Below the pieces are notes generated by a model that saw only the letters and a list, made by a program, of their open reading frames with translations, made no database searches and was not told the origin of the DNA. Shown piece after piece: positions 21,844 to 34,200 of a stretch of DNA of 64,000 nucleotides. This DNA is from Paragorgia papillata (lineage: Eukaryota; Cnidaria; Anthozoa; Scleralcyonacea; Coralliidae). Where the stretch lies: NCBI GenBank assembly GCA_035771165.1, contig JAWNZC010000337.1:6911501-6975500 (forward strand). The letters are read 5' to 3'. The number at the start of each line of letters is the position of its first letter. The first letter of the stretch is position 1. The position numbers and the translations under genes were made by a program.

Positions 21844-24800
21844 TTAAAAACTAACCAGGGAATTCCTATTGCTTCCTCCGCTGCTCCTACTGCTTTGACT
21901 GCCACTGAAAGAAGACGATCTTAATGGACGAGTGATATCCTGAAACACAAGACATGAACATTTAGAAATAAACGTTTACCCTTTGCAATATATAATGATA
22001 CTTATTATAAATTTACGAGTTTCTACCATAAATTCTTAAATTTGATTGGCTATTATAGAAGTTCTATCCGTTGATAGAAACCTCTAGCGATAAGCCAACG
22101 AAAAGCCTCCTTTTAACTAAATTGATCAATCATAAAACGTGTAGTATATGACCAGTAGAGAAAGAAAAATGGTTAGGTTTTGCGCTGACGTGCTAGAATA
22201 TTGCGAGTAAAAACAAAATTCGCATTCCGAATAAAGCGGAATTTTCATCAGTTTTTCTAATTTTCAGACATATAGTTTAACGCTACTCTGTCTTAAACGT
22301 TTTTTAACGTAGCTTAAAAAACTTACTGTTCATGACCCAACGTTTCGACACTCCGATCGCGTTGTGAAGACAGGTCCCATATTTATACTCTCATAGAACA
22401 TTGATGACGTTACCTATCGACAAGATGCAAATAGGCTTCCGGCAATAGACCGCCGTCATCACGATTTAATGGAGCGTGGGCGCTATTGATGTGCCACGCT
22501 TCCAAACAACGTCTTTGGTTGTACCGTGGATTGCATGGTAGTGATAATTTTTTAATTATCCCACGCAATCTCATGGTTGGTTTTGCTCGGAGACGCCTGC
22601 CAGAGTAGCGTTAAGCTATGTCTGATTCTTCACCTGGCTGCGTTGGCAATTTATTTGTTGATTCGCTAATTTTGTTCAGAGAAATAGAAAACATCTTCCT
22701 ATTTCCCACAGAGTTATGCATCAGTCAATTCCAGCTGCGACCTCCCCCCCCCCCCCGGGACAGTGTGGGGCATTTCCACGCTTACTTGTCCCCACGGCCG
22801 GGCATTTGCAGCTGCGTGTTCACCCGGGGGCCGGGCATTTGTCAATATCGGGTTATTACCCCCGGGCATTTGTCGCTCACGGAGAAAAGACCGCGGCCAC
22901 GAGTTTCCTTTGTTATATGCCAAAATGGACGACTTTATCGGCAAGGACGAGAGCTTTGTTGTGTCTTGGCTGAAGAAAGAAGGCCTAGATAAACTTGTGG
23001 ACATATTTAAAGGTAGGCAGTCTTGTTTTTCCAGTAATATTATAAATATATTTGGGTTTATTTAAAACGTTGCTTGTATTAAATTGTTTTGAATTTGAAT
23101 TGTTTGCGTATATGTAAATTTATATTTTATATCACGTTTCACAATTTCATGATCAAAGCAGTTTTAAAATAAAATTTCTTTATAAAAGGGTGGTCCAGAC
23201 AAATGTTTTTGTAAATGTTTCCATGCTACTTTTGGATGTATTTATAGGGCTTTTATATCTGTATTTCTTTAATATACTTAACTTTTTAATATACACTGTT
23301 TAATAATTTATATATTTATATATTTTACTGTATAAAATATGAAAATGATTTTATATTCAGGTAAAATGTAAAATTGTTTCATGTATGATTGCATGCGACC
23401 CCATGTCGGCCCGGGGGTGGGGCATTTGTTTTGCTTTTTCGTCCCAAGGGTGGGGCATTGTTCCTTCTTTTTTGCCCTACCCCCGGGCATTTGCACGAAA
23501 AAAATGAAAATTTACCAATGCCAGGGGGTTGTCCCAGGGGGGGGGATGGTCGCAGCTGGAATTGACTGATGCATTATATGGAAACACTTGTAGTTAAAGT
23601 GAAAATGAAATGTAGTACATTTTTATGCAAATGCTATCGCTGAGAAAACAATATATGACTATAAAGTTGTAACCTGAAAAAACGTAGGTCTATAGAAGAA
23701 TTCTGATTGGCTTAGATCACGCACCTAACCCAAACAAAAACCCTAACCGAAGTGTGGGAACACATTCCTATAAATTGATGTGATTGGCTATAGACCACTT
23801 TCATAATAGTCACCGCTTTAAATATTCTTTTATGTGCATCTAAATGAGCCTTTCTCGTCTCGTTATGAAGCAAAGATTCTTTGGAATTGCAGAGACACAA
23901 ACGAGGCTAGAAAGGCTTATTAAAATGCACATAAAAGAATTTTTTAAAATTATTATGATTGTGGTCTGTACTGATAGTCGAATCAGAAAACCCGTTCATA
24001 TCAGCTATACATGTCTTTAAGTATTTTTAACAGAGTGTCATGCAGGATCGCATTTTAAATGTTTTGGATTAGATTCTAATATCTTACATTATATCCACTT
24101 ACATTAAAGTTATTCGGTACAGCTAATCTATCATTCGCCGCGTCCCAATTGCCTAATAAACAAATAAAGATACAAGTAAATGTTACGCAAGGTCTGTCAT
24201 TTATAGAGCTAGCATCATATACAACCAAAAAAAAACTATAAATTATCACAGGTATTGTGATCATAGCAAATTGATTAAGAACTTGGCAAAGTTATCTAAA
24301 ATCAGTTCAATGAAGGGGGCAGAATGCAACAGAATAGATAAATAGGTATAGCTATATATTTACAATACATGAAATAGTTATTAAGACGTAGGTGTTGATT
24401 TTTACGGAGGGAGGAAAACCGGAGAAAAACCCTCGAAGCACAGGAGAGACCAACTAAACTCTACGCACATGCGTCGCAAGCTCGAGAACGGGGTTATTCC
24501 CAGGCGGTCACCCATCCAAGTACTAACCCGGTCCAACTGGGCATAACTTTGGACTACAGTGGTGAGAGGCGGCGTCCTAAAAGCACCGCGACCACCGTGC
24601 TTCCCAATAACAGAAAGGACATATAGCTCCCCATAACAGAAAGAACAAACGTATCTGTGATTACAGAAAAAACATAACCAACACGCTTTACTTGACGATC
24701 ATGTATAAGACCGCCAAAACATAGACTACAGACTACGAACGAAGCAAATGTACCTGGCTGTTCGTCGTAATTCGACAGGAACATCTCGTCTGAATGTAAT

Positions 24801-27800
24801 GAGTGAGAACCACTTCTTGAATTACGTTCTTGTGTCAATTTCTGTATTTTAGCGTTTGCGTATTGTAAATCACAGTTTAATCTGAAAATAACGTATTTAT
24901 ACTGATTAGTATGTATAATCGATTGTTCGTTCGTTGATTGGTCAGTTAGATAATTGGTTCGTTAGTTTGTTTGTTTGATTGTTTGTTCTTAATATAAATT
25001 ATACAAACATAAAATATATAGGTTAAAGTTATAAAAAGTTGCAAAGTTGCAAAATATATAGGTTAAGTTTATAAAATATATAGTTATAGACTACTTGACA
25101 TTTAAATCCAATGCTCATGCACGAAAATAGCAACTCAGTTTGTAGCTGTGGTTTTCAACAGGAACGTACGGAAAAAGAATTCTAGCGGCCTGAATCCATG
25201 ATATAGACGTAACAATGCAAGAAATCGATAACGTCGCAGCAAGGTCACACTGAGTCATACTGGCTCTTACCTTTCTCTATTTATATCTCTATCAGCAATA
25301 ACACTCTAAAATAGAGAATGAATAATAGATTACTAGGTGACGCAGTTCTGTACGACGACAGCGCAGCGTAGTTCAAGGACACCAGTTAACACAATGACAG
25401 CGCAATTTAGTACAATAAATGTACAGTTTAGTATCGCAATCCAAAGCCAGGCGACAATTTTACAAAAGATGAAATGGTAATATGTCGACCATCAGACCAT
25501 CACTTGGTCTGATGCTGACTTTGAAATAAAGTCGAAATATTACCATTTCATCTTTTTTTGTCTTGTTTTGATCCATAACTTGGATTTTTCAAAATGTTCA
25601 TTTTCGGAATATGTTTTATACTATATTAGTATCGCAACATCTTAAAGTTTAAATAGAATGACGGCTAGTATTGTTCAGTAGGTCTGAATAAAGGCATATT
25701 TTATTAGTACAATGGAAGCGCAATTTAGTGCCATAGCAGCTAACCCCCCCCCCCCCCCCCCCCCCAATGGATCAATTCAGGTCGTTACTATTGTGAATTT
25801 TTACGAATAGAAAGGTAGCTTGACACATTCGGCAAGCAACGTTCAGGTGATTAGTTAATAATGTGACATTAGAACGTTCGACAAAAAATGACAATTATTT
25901 GCACAGAACGTCCTTATATATGCAAGTACGAAGCTAAGAATAGAATTAAAGAAACACTTATGTAAAACAGATAATCTGACACGTTTAAAGATAACAATCT
26001 GGAATCTTCCTTTGGTTAGAGATGCTTTTGTTAAATCACCATCTCCATATGCCGAAAAACGCAATTTTCCACACAAAAACACGATAAAAGAAGTAAAAAA
26101 CAAACAACTAAAACACTAACCAATAATGTTGTAAGGTGTTCATTTAATATAGCTGTCGACTTGGCCAGTTGTTGCTAAGATAAAAATAATACCAAAGAAT
26201 ACTTATAAGAACCGTGAATCCGCTTCAAGTGTTATTAAAATATATATAAACCAAAAGTCTTTTCTCTCCTTTTTTTCACAATTTCACGAAACTTTTATGC
26301 AAACCAATGTCTGCAATTCGTGTACTTTTACTGTAATTTCTACCAATTTGCGACCAGCACAGAATGAAAGACGCTATACAGCAGAACAAAAAAGTTCTTT
26401 CAGTCCTATGTTATCAACCTTTCGACATTAACTTTTAGAACTGACAAGATATATAAAAAGAGAGATCTATAATAGGCATAGCTTACCTGGGGTGGAAGTG
26501 GATTTTCCTCTGCATTTTGGGATCGATCACTTCGTTCGCTAGGATTGAGGATGCTTGTAACGGCACCAGTCAGACAATTGACTAAAGAAAGACATCAATA
26601 GATTAGAGCCTGGGATGCCTACGGCAAAAACGTGTATCGAATTTCATAGTGGCGTCGCTTCACGTTTCTCTTCGCAATCCCAAACAATCTTCCCAACTAT
26701 TAGCGCCCTCACTAAATCCAGTTGGATCAAAACAAGAGACACTAAAATAATATTAATTTTCATATTTTAAGTTTTTTCTTTCCTTCAAGAATGGCAAAGA
26801 CTGTTTACCAAAGGAAAATAAGCGGGTCGCCAGCCTAGTCTGCGTTCTGTTTGAAGCGGAAGGCGAAAGGAACGCCTGCAACATGCAGTCCTATTCATAA
26901 AAGGGTACGAGCCTAATTAGTGTGACTGACGTCATGTTTACTTAACAAGTCGTGAATATATTAAGCTAAACTCAAAATCTTGCTTTATTTTCAAAATTTC
27001 TTTGAATTATTTTGACAAAACAGTCAAGACATCAGGACTAAAATTATTTCCACTGTCCAAGCTTATAAACGTTCAAAGGCCTCGCATCACACAAAGCTCC
27101 TCTTGCCAAGAAATTTAATAGATCGTTGTTTTCACTCACGTGTTCGGTGACCCCATTGGGGTGGTCAAACAATACGAAATATCTAAATAAGAATAGAGTT
27201 AAATTCCCATAGGATAAAGATGGTACACCAATATGGCCACCATTTCATTGTTTTGGTACACCAATATGGCCGCCGTGACGCCAAATGTGATGCAATTTGG
27301 GATAGAATCAAAGGTCAAGTGAGCACCAATTAAGTCAGCGTCATTGTTGTGGCGCATGAATATTCTATGTTAACAATGGCACTGACTTAATTGGTGCTCA
27401 CCTGGCCTTTGATTCTATCCCAAATTGCATCACATTTGGGCCGGAAACTGGAATTCTTGATGCTTGTATTTTTAAATTGGACTATGGCAGGCGTTCATTT
27501 CTCCCGCTCGCAAGCAGACCCGCCTGCAAGCAGAACGCCGGCCTCGCAGGCTATCGCCGCCAGCCCTGAAGGTCAACGTGAGACGTTGATGACATCATAT
27601 TGACAATGGTGATGACCTCATCAGGGAAATTCTCGATTAACACAATGAGCACAAAGTGTCTGTGAAGTAAAGAAGTTGCTAACATTTGTTTTAGTTGAGT
27701 CACCAAGGATAGTTTTAGAAGATGAAATGTGATAGGTAGTTGAGTCACCATGTGCAAAGTGCTAGAAGATGAAGTGCGATTGGTTGACTTTGTCTCGCGC

Positions 27801-29146
27801 AAAACTGTTAATTAAGCGGTTATTCTATTCCTGATGCTGTGCTATTAAATGAACCAATACATAACATTCTCAAATCATTAATAATACATGAGGTAATTAG
27901 CCAATCAGAGAAAAATATTTGGTCATGTACATGAGTTTTAAAACCGGTAAAGGTCACTCAAACTGAATTTATAATGAGAAGTCATATAATAAACGGCGCA
28001 AACAAAGAATCGTTTATTACCACATTTCTTAGTTATAAATTCAACATGAGACCGTTGGATAATAATATACACCATTGTCTAATCTAATATGCACCAATAT
28101 CACAGAGTCCATCGCGACTTTTACTATAATAGACGATTGAGAAGCTATGTCATAAAGAGTTGTTGATATCTACTACCGCAATAGATATAGAAAACTGCTA
28201 ACATCATTACCTTCGAGAATGGAAGAGATAACCAGGTTTCTAAAAAAAATATAAAAATAAAAATAATTTTTTTATGAAATACATAATGTCGCACGAAGAC
28301 GTGAAGGAACTGAGCTGCTGAGATTTTATACATTACGAAATTAATAAAGTAGTGACGTTTTTAGTCAAAGTCCTTCATCAAAGCAAATCGCGACTTTAAT
28401 ACTATGATGAAGAGTTTTGATTCGAAACGTCTTTTGTTATCTAAAATCGCAACAGTTCACCACATTTCAAAGCTTTTCTATACGTCATAACACACTGCCT
28501 ACAGGAGCACTGTATTTCTAATTTAAAGTCAAGAGAAAAACATGCAAAGCTCACTGGAACGTATTATTATTTATTTTATTTTTTATTATAAAAAAGTTTA
28601 TATTATAGTCAGTTTCAGCTTGCTTTTGAAATCCGAAATGTATAATTGAAATGAGCATTCCGAACTTACGTTGCAATGTTCAAAACTACATGGCGATGTA
28701 GATACAAATTTAAGTCGGCAATTTGTTTCTGTTTAAGCAAGTATCTATCATCCTTCATTTCCACCAAACACTATACAACAAATAATCTTCTACTCCGTGA
28801 TTCAATTCAATTCAATTCAATTCAAAGCTTATTCTTCAGAATGAACTTCGTGAACTTCCGTACCTAGTTCCCAACCTTCCAACAAATGTTGACAAACGAA
28901 TTTCAAAAGCAAGCTGAAACACACTATAATTATAACTCAACTTTTCATTTAATATAGGCACTACCTAGCTGCCCCCCCCCCCCCCCCCCCCCCCCAAGCA
29001 AACAGAATTGGGCTACTTCGTCTATATTAGTGACGACCTAGAAGAACAAACAGAAGCAAGCTGTCCCTCTAAACGATCCAGTAATCAACTTGTTTTGTCA
29101 ACAGCAAACTAAAACAAACTATTTTACCTGGCGTCCAGGCATTTTT
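21844..29146 (-). CDS. ARHGEF11/12-like: RhoGEF C-terminal tail exons and stop
   Basis: Exons: 29146-29128 (19 nt), 26581-26487, 26174-26121, 25305-25271, 24881-24754, 24152-24103 and 21939-21844. The block contains a second helical stretch (LNCDLQYANAKIQKLTQER) and a Ser/Gly-rich terminal exon ending SLVSF and a TAA stop. A GTTAGT that could serve as a splice donor sits at 21855-21850, five codons before the stop, so an alternative 3' exon is possible. For 29146 I chose the acceptor gatttcag because an upstream AG breaks phase. Confidence 0.78.
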
Positions 29147-31240
29147 CTGAAATCGAGCCCTAATAGTACAGAGAAAGTATAAAAAATTAAACAACAGACA
29201 AAACTTTCCACTTCAAATTACTACTAATGTGAAAACTAAGTCTGCATCATGTGACTGAGCTGTAAAAATTACGTAGTGTTTCGAACTCCTCTATGATATT
29301 TAGCACTTGGAGTATTTGGAATTTTTGTAAACGAGATGAATCCTGTACACGACACAGTGACTCATCGGAATATTATGCGTATCTTTGAAAAATTTTCTTA
29401 TAGTCATGAACGCATATTCTGACAGTGAACAATAGAATATTAAAATTATTGTAATGTAATATACTTTATAACATAGATGTAGTATAATGGCGCTTCTGAT
29501 TGGCTACCGTGCGTGCTCCATAACTCCATGGAGCACGGGAATTTCAAACGTAATGAGAAACTCATTTTTAATCAGCGAAATAAATGTTGTTTTCCGTTAT
29601 TTTGTGTCTGATTTTCTGTTATAAAAGAAATGGTTCATGGTTTGGCGTGCTCCATTGAGTTATGGATGCAATTGGGATGTAGGAGAACACTCGCAAAAAT
29701 CTTACGCTTTTTTTGTGCTCTCCAAACTTCCCGCGTGCATCCATAACTCGACGGCGCACGCAGTTTCTTAAATACAGTAGTTCTCAGTGTCGTACTCTTC
29801 TCGAAGCAAAGTTAGTTGTTTCGTCTCCGACAACAAAGCAAGATTTTGTAATTTTATTTTAAATAATAATTTATGTCCAAAGGTTAATGTCCAAACGTAA
29901 ACCTTGTTTGCGAAATATGTTTGGCATAACCGATCAAGGATTAAGAAACGTGCGTCAAAATAAGACATAATCCAGTTTTTGTAGGTCAATTCTGAACTAA
30001 TAATAGCTGAATAACACAAATTCCAGCAGTCTATCTATCTCTCACACTTATCTACAAAGGAACGCCAAGACCAGTGAAGGTTACTTCCATTTTCGGTAAA
30101 AGCGTGCTTTACACGCACCAAAATGACAGAACACTTATCCCTAACCAAATCACCTACAGACTATCACGAGCTCAACTGTGCATGATCAACCATGTGTCTT
30201 AAGCAAAGTCCATTCAATCAAAGTACAAAGGCCATTTTTGCAACTATAAAAAGCTTTAACCCCACCTTAGTAATTCAATTGCAATCAACCTTTGCTAGAG
30301 TCAGTAAAAATAACTACTGAACTGTTTTAACACTTCAGATTTTGCGACGAAATTTGTTTTTTCTATTCTAAATGAATTTGAAATGCCATAAAATGAATAT
30401 AGCCGTGGCAGCCAGGCAGATGTCCAATGCCTTTGAAAAATGCAAAATATTTTTATGCATTGATGCTCTAGCAATGTTCTTTGTGAACATGGAAAAAAAG
30501 AACTGTATTGATGCTCTAGCAATGTTCTTTGTGAACATGGAAAAAAAGAACTGTAAAATATAACCCTAATATTTTGCTGATATTGACACTTGCTTTGGTA
30601 ACATCGTCAGTTCGCACGCGAAATGGTAGAGTTCAAACCGTGGATGCGATCTGCTTTTTTCTTCATTTCAATTTTTTTTCTGAATATTGTCTTGAAAATT
30701 TTCTTTGTTATTTATTACCTTTTTCTTTAAAAATAAGAGTTAAACAACTTTTTTTATTTCAAATATTATACTTTAATTAAAAGTTTAAAACTATATTTTG
30801 AATTGTTCCAACGGCTATTTCAGGCTCGCAATGAAAAAGAGCGCGTTATCCGAAGGATATAAATTTTACAAAAATTCTTGTAAAAGAGGGCGAGCGGTTG
30901 TTGTGTTAACATATTTCAAGTATGTATATAAAAGAATTTTAATTCGGCGGCCATTTTTGAATAAGGTTTATATAGAGTCGATTTCTATTGTTTAGGATAA
31001 TTACTGTACCTCGTTAGACGCAATCCCTTCAGTCGAGGGAGTTCCCTAAGTAGAAAAACATATAGAATCTCAAACAAAAATACGGGAATAAAATAATGGG
31101 TTTTAAAGTGTTAGTAATGTTGTGTCTGGTCTATATGCTTAAACTCTATATAATAAACCACGATAAATATTGCAAACATATCTATATATGCTCAGAGAGT
31201 TACACAGAAGTACTGCGAATCTATGAACTGTACAATGAAC

Positions 31241-31271
<31 letters not shown>

Positions 31272-34200
31272 GTAATAGATAAATCCCGAGAACGAGGGAT
31301 GTATGCTATATAAGGTTATTTAGTGATTCGAAATAACTATGCGAATCGCATGGCCTTTGCGCCGTCCGAGGGCTTTATATCGCACACATCCCGACGTTCG
31401 ACGTTCGATTAACGTTCGTTAATTTATTATTGAGGAGGTTTTTCAACAAAGTTTTGTCTTTTTTTTCCACCTTGGACAAAGATTTTCCTTCTTCATTACG
31501 TTTCTAACTATTATTCAAGGGGCTTTATGCGATATAAAGCCCTCGAAAGAACAAAGAAAACCGACTCAATAATAAATTATATATATATAGAACTAGTGAA
31601 AAAGGACTGTCTATAACGTCAACCGTGGTTCACATAAATATATATCAGACGTTATACATCAAAGAGTCATAACAAAAAACCTCCACCCACTACCTTCACC
31701 CTGGTTTATCTACGCGTTAATAAAGAGAGATAAAACAACCAACAAAACAACGAAATCTCACCCTAATTTCTTCAACTAAACGTGACTTTTCGTCCAGAAG
31801 TTTCTTGATTTCTTCATCTTTTTGTTTTAGCAATTCTATATAACAAGTATCAAGCAAAAATTATGTATCATGACGATAGTTTAGTCAGCTATTTCGCGCA
31901 CACTAAATTTTCAACTTTTTCAAAAAAATAGCTAATAGACAATTCGGGTGAAACGAAACAGTAATAAGTAGACATTGCCTACATACTGTCAGCTTTAAAA
32001 AACTTTCTCTGCCTTCTTTTTTACTTGGCAGTATAATAGATATATGCATTATGTATTAATGTGGAATAGAGAACTATTGTGTTCGAGAAATGCAGTAACT
32101 TGTCTGGCAATGATGTTGCATGGCCATTGCAGAGTACGTTACACGCCGCAATAGTTCCTGCAACTTGTCGTGCAGCAATTACGTCAACGTTGCGAGACAA
32201 GCACGAGAAATATTGCATGGTGTAATTAACAAATTGCTGGCTTGCACGTTACGTCATGGCGGCCATGTTGGTTGGTAGGTACAAAAGAATATTATATTAG
32301 ATGCTTTTGTACCTATCAACCAACATGGCCGCTGTGTCTTTGTCCCCTAAATCTCAGGGGATTGATTGCAACCCACCAAAAGATAAATAGATTACAGTTT
32401 TCCGTGCATGCATGTACTGTAGATCACAGATGACGTCACATCGTGTAAAGAACAAAAAAGTACGACACGAGACAAAGTGGAGTGGCGTGACTGTTGTTCT
32501 TTACACACTGTGACGTCTTCTGTGATCACACGCACGGAAAATATAATCTATTTGTTTTATACAAAAAACTCAAATAATTTATTGAAGATCTTGCGAGATT
32601 TTATATGCATTGGAAAGACAAAACAAGTCTGCATGCTGACGTGATCTGACGTAAATTTGTATGTGTCCTCTAGTAGATCACGCTCAACAACCAATAAAAA
32701 TGCATATGGAAGCGACGTTGTTGTAAAACATGGCCTTTAGAACGTTTTTCAAAAATTTACAATATATGCCCAACAACAATTTAACTCTTACCCATGAGTT
32801 CAACGGACGATCTTGACGAACCCTCACTTGTTTCTGAATAATCTTCAGGCGATTGCTGCTTCTTAAAACCTTCCGTGCTTCCATCGTTATCAAAATCTTC
32901 CGCAAACACAGGAGCTTCTAAAGTAATACAAAACCGCAGACCTGACTTAATTAACTCCTTCACTACCGAGGGCTCTCCACTTGACAAGTAAAATCGTCTG
33001 GCGTTAGAGTAAAATACTAAAGTCTGCTTGATTCGAAAACTAACCATACGGTAGACAAAGAGTAAATGATTATCAACCAAACGATATTTGATGCCAGATG
33101 GTTCACTAATTTTCAAAGATACGGCACATACTAGATGAATAGTGATGGCTTCCTGAATTAATTACCTGAATATGCATTTTGTGTTGGAGAGTCCACGCTT
33201 ATTTCATTTTTGAGATCGTCAACGCTATGTGAACGTTCGTTTGCTAAACTACGAATTCGTTTATTCTGTAAATGAATACACAGTTATTAATAAACCATTA
33301 AAAGGCAATGACATGTACAAAATCAGGTTGGGCAACATTAGGTACATATAGTTTTGTTATATGGCTATAAAGTTTCGCTGGATACAACGATGACTGCATG
33401 TCATTGGTTGGTTTGTGGTCACATGACCTTATATTGGCGAACGTTGAACTCTTCACGGTATCCCATATACAAAAGCTTGTTTGGAACGAAAAAAATAAAT
33501 ATTTATAGGTCTTCAAAGCATGTGTGAAGATTAACTGGATAAATGTATTGCTGTTCTTTTGTTCTGAGACTCATATTTGTTTGGTTGAAGTGAAATTACG
33601 GAGCAAAGCGACATGTTTAGGTACGTCTTTCAGTTTGTCTTTTGTGTACCTTTCCTTGACAAAAGTCAAAATTATCAGCGGAACTCAAGCTATATACTGT
33701 ATAACAAAGCACTTAATGTCTGAAGTTTTGTTTTCCCTCGAATCTCAATGCTTCCCTCGACATCTCGTGGGAAACATCAAGACTCTTGGTAAAACAAAAC
33801 TAACGGTTTCCCTCGAGAGCAGACATTAAGTGTAGAGTATTTTACCTCAGCGGGAAGCTCAGGAGTTTCTCCTGAATCTTTCTCCTTTTCTTCACTAACG
33901 CCCTTTCTCGTCTCTTTGTCTTCATCTACATTCTCATCGCCATATTCTGTGTCGCTTTTCTCCTTGTCATTGTCATCCTTTTCTTTTGTCTCACTAGTCG
34001 CCTCCAATTCTTCTTTCTCATCCTCAAATTCACTGGGATCTTTCATTGTTGTTGGCATAGCCAAGGCGTTGCGTCGTCCCCGTTCTACAGCAGAAATGTT
34101 AAACCAGACTGGCCTTATAAAATATGAATGAGCTTTACGACTAGTACCACTACTAACAGTTTATAAAGCGTTCCCGTATATTATTTATTCTAACTACAGT

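Noticed and set aside
33777..34064. Stand-alone acidic protein starting at an internal Met
   Set aside because: It is the interior of RhoGEF exon 34084-33846; the frame continues upstream of the Met to a splice acceptor and stops being coding after 33846.
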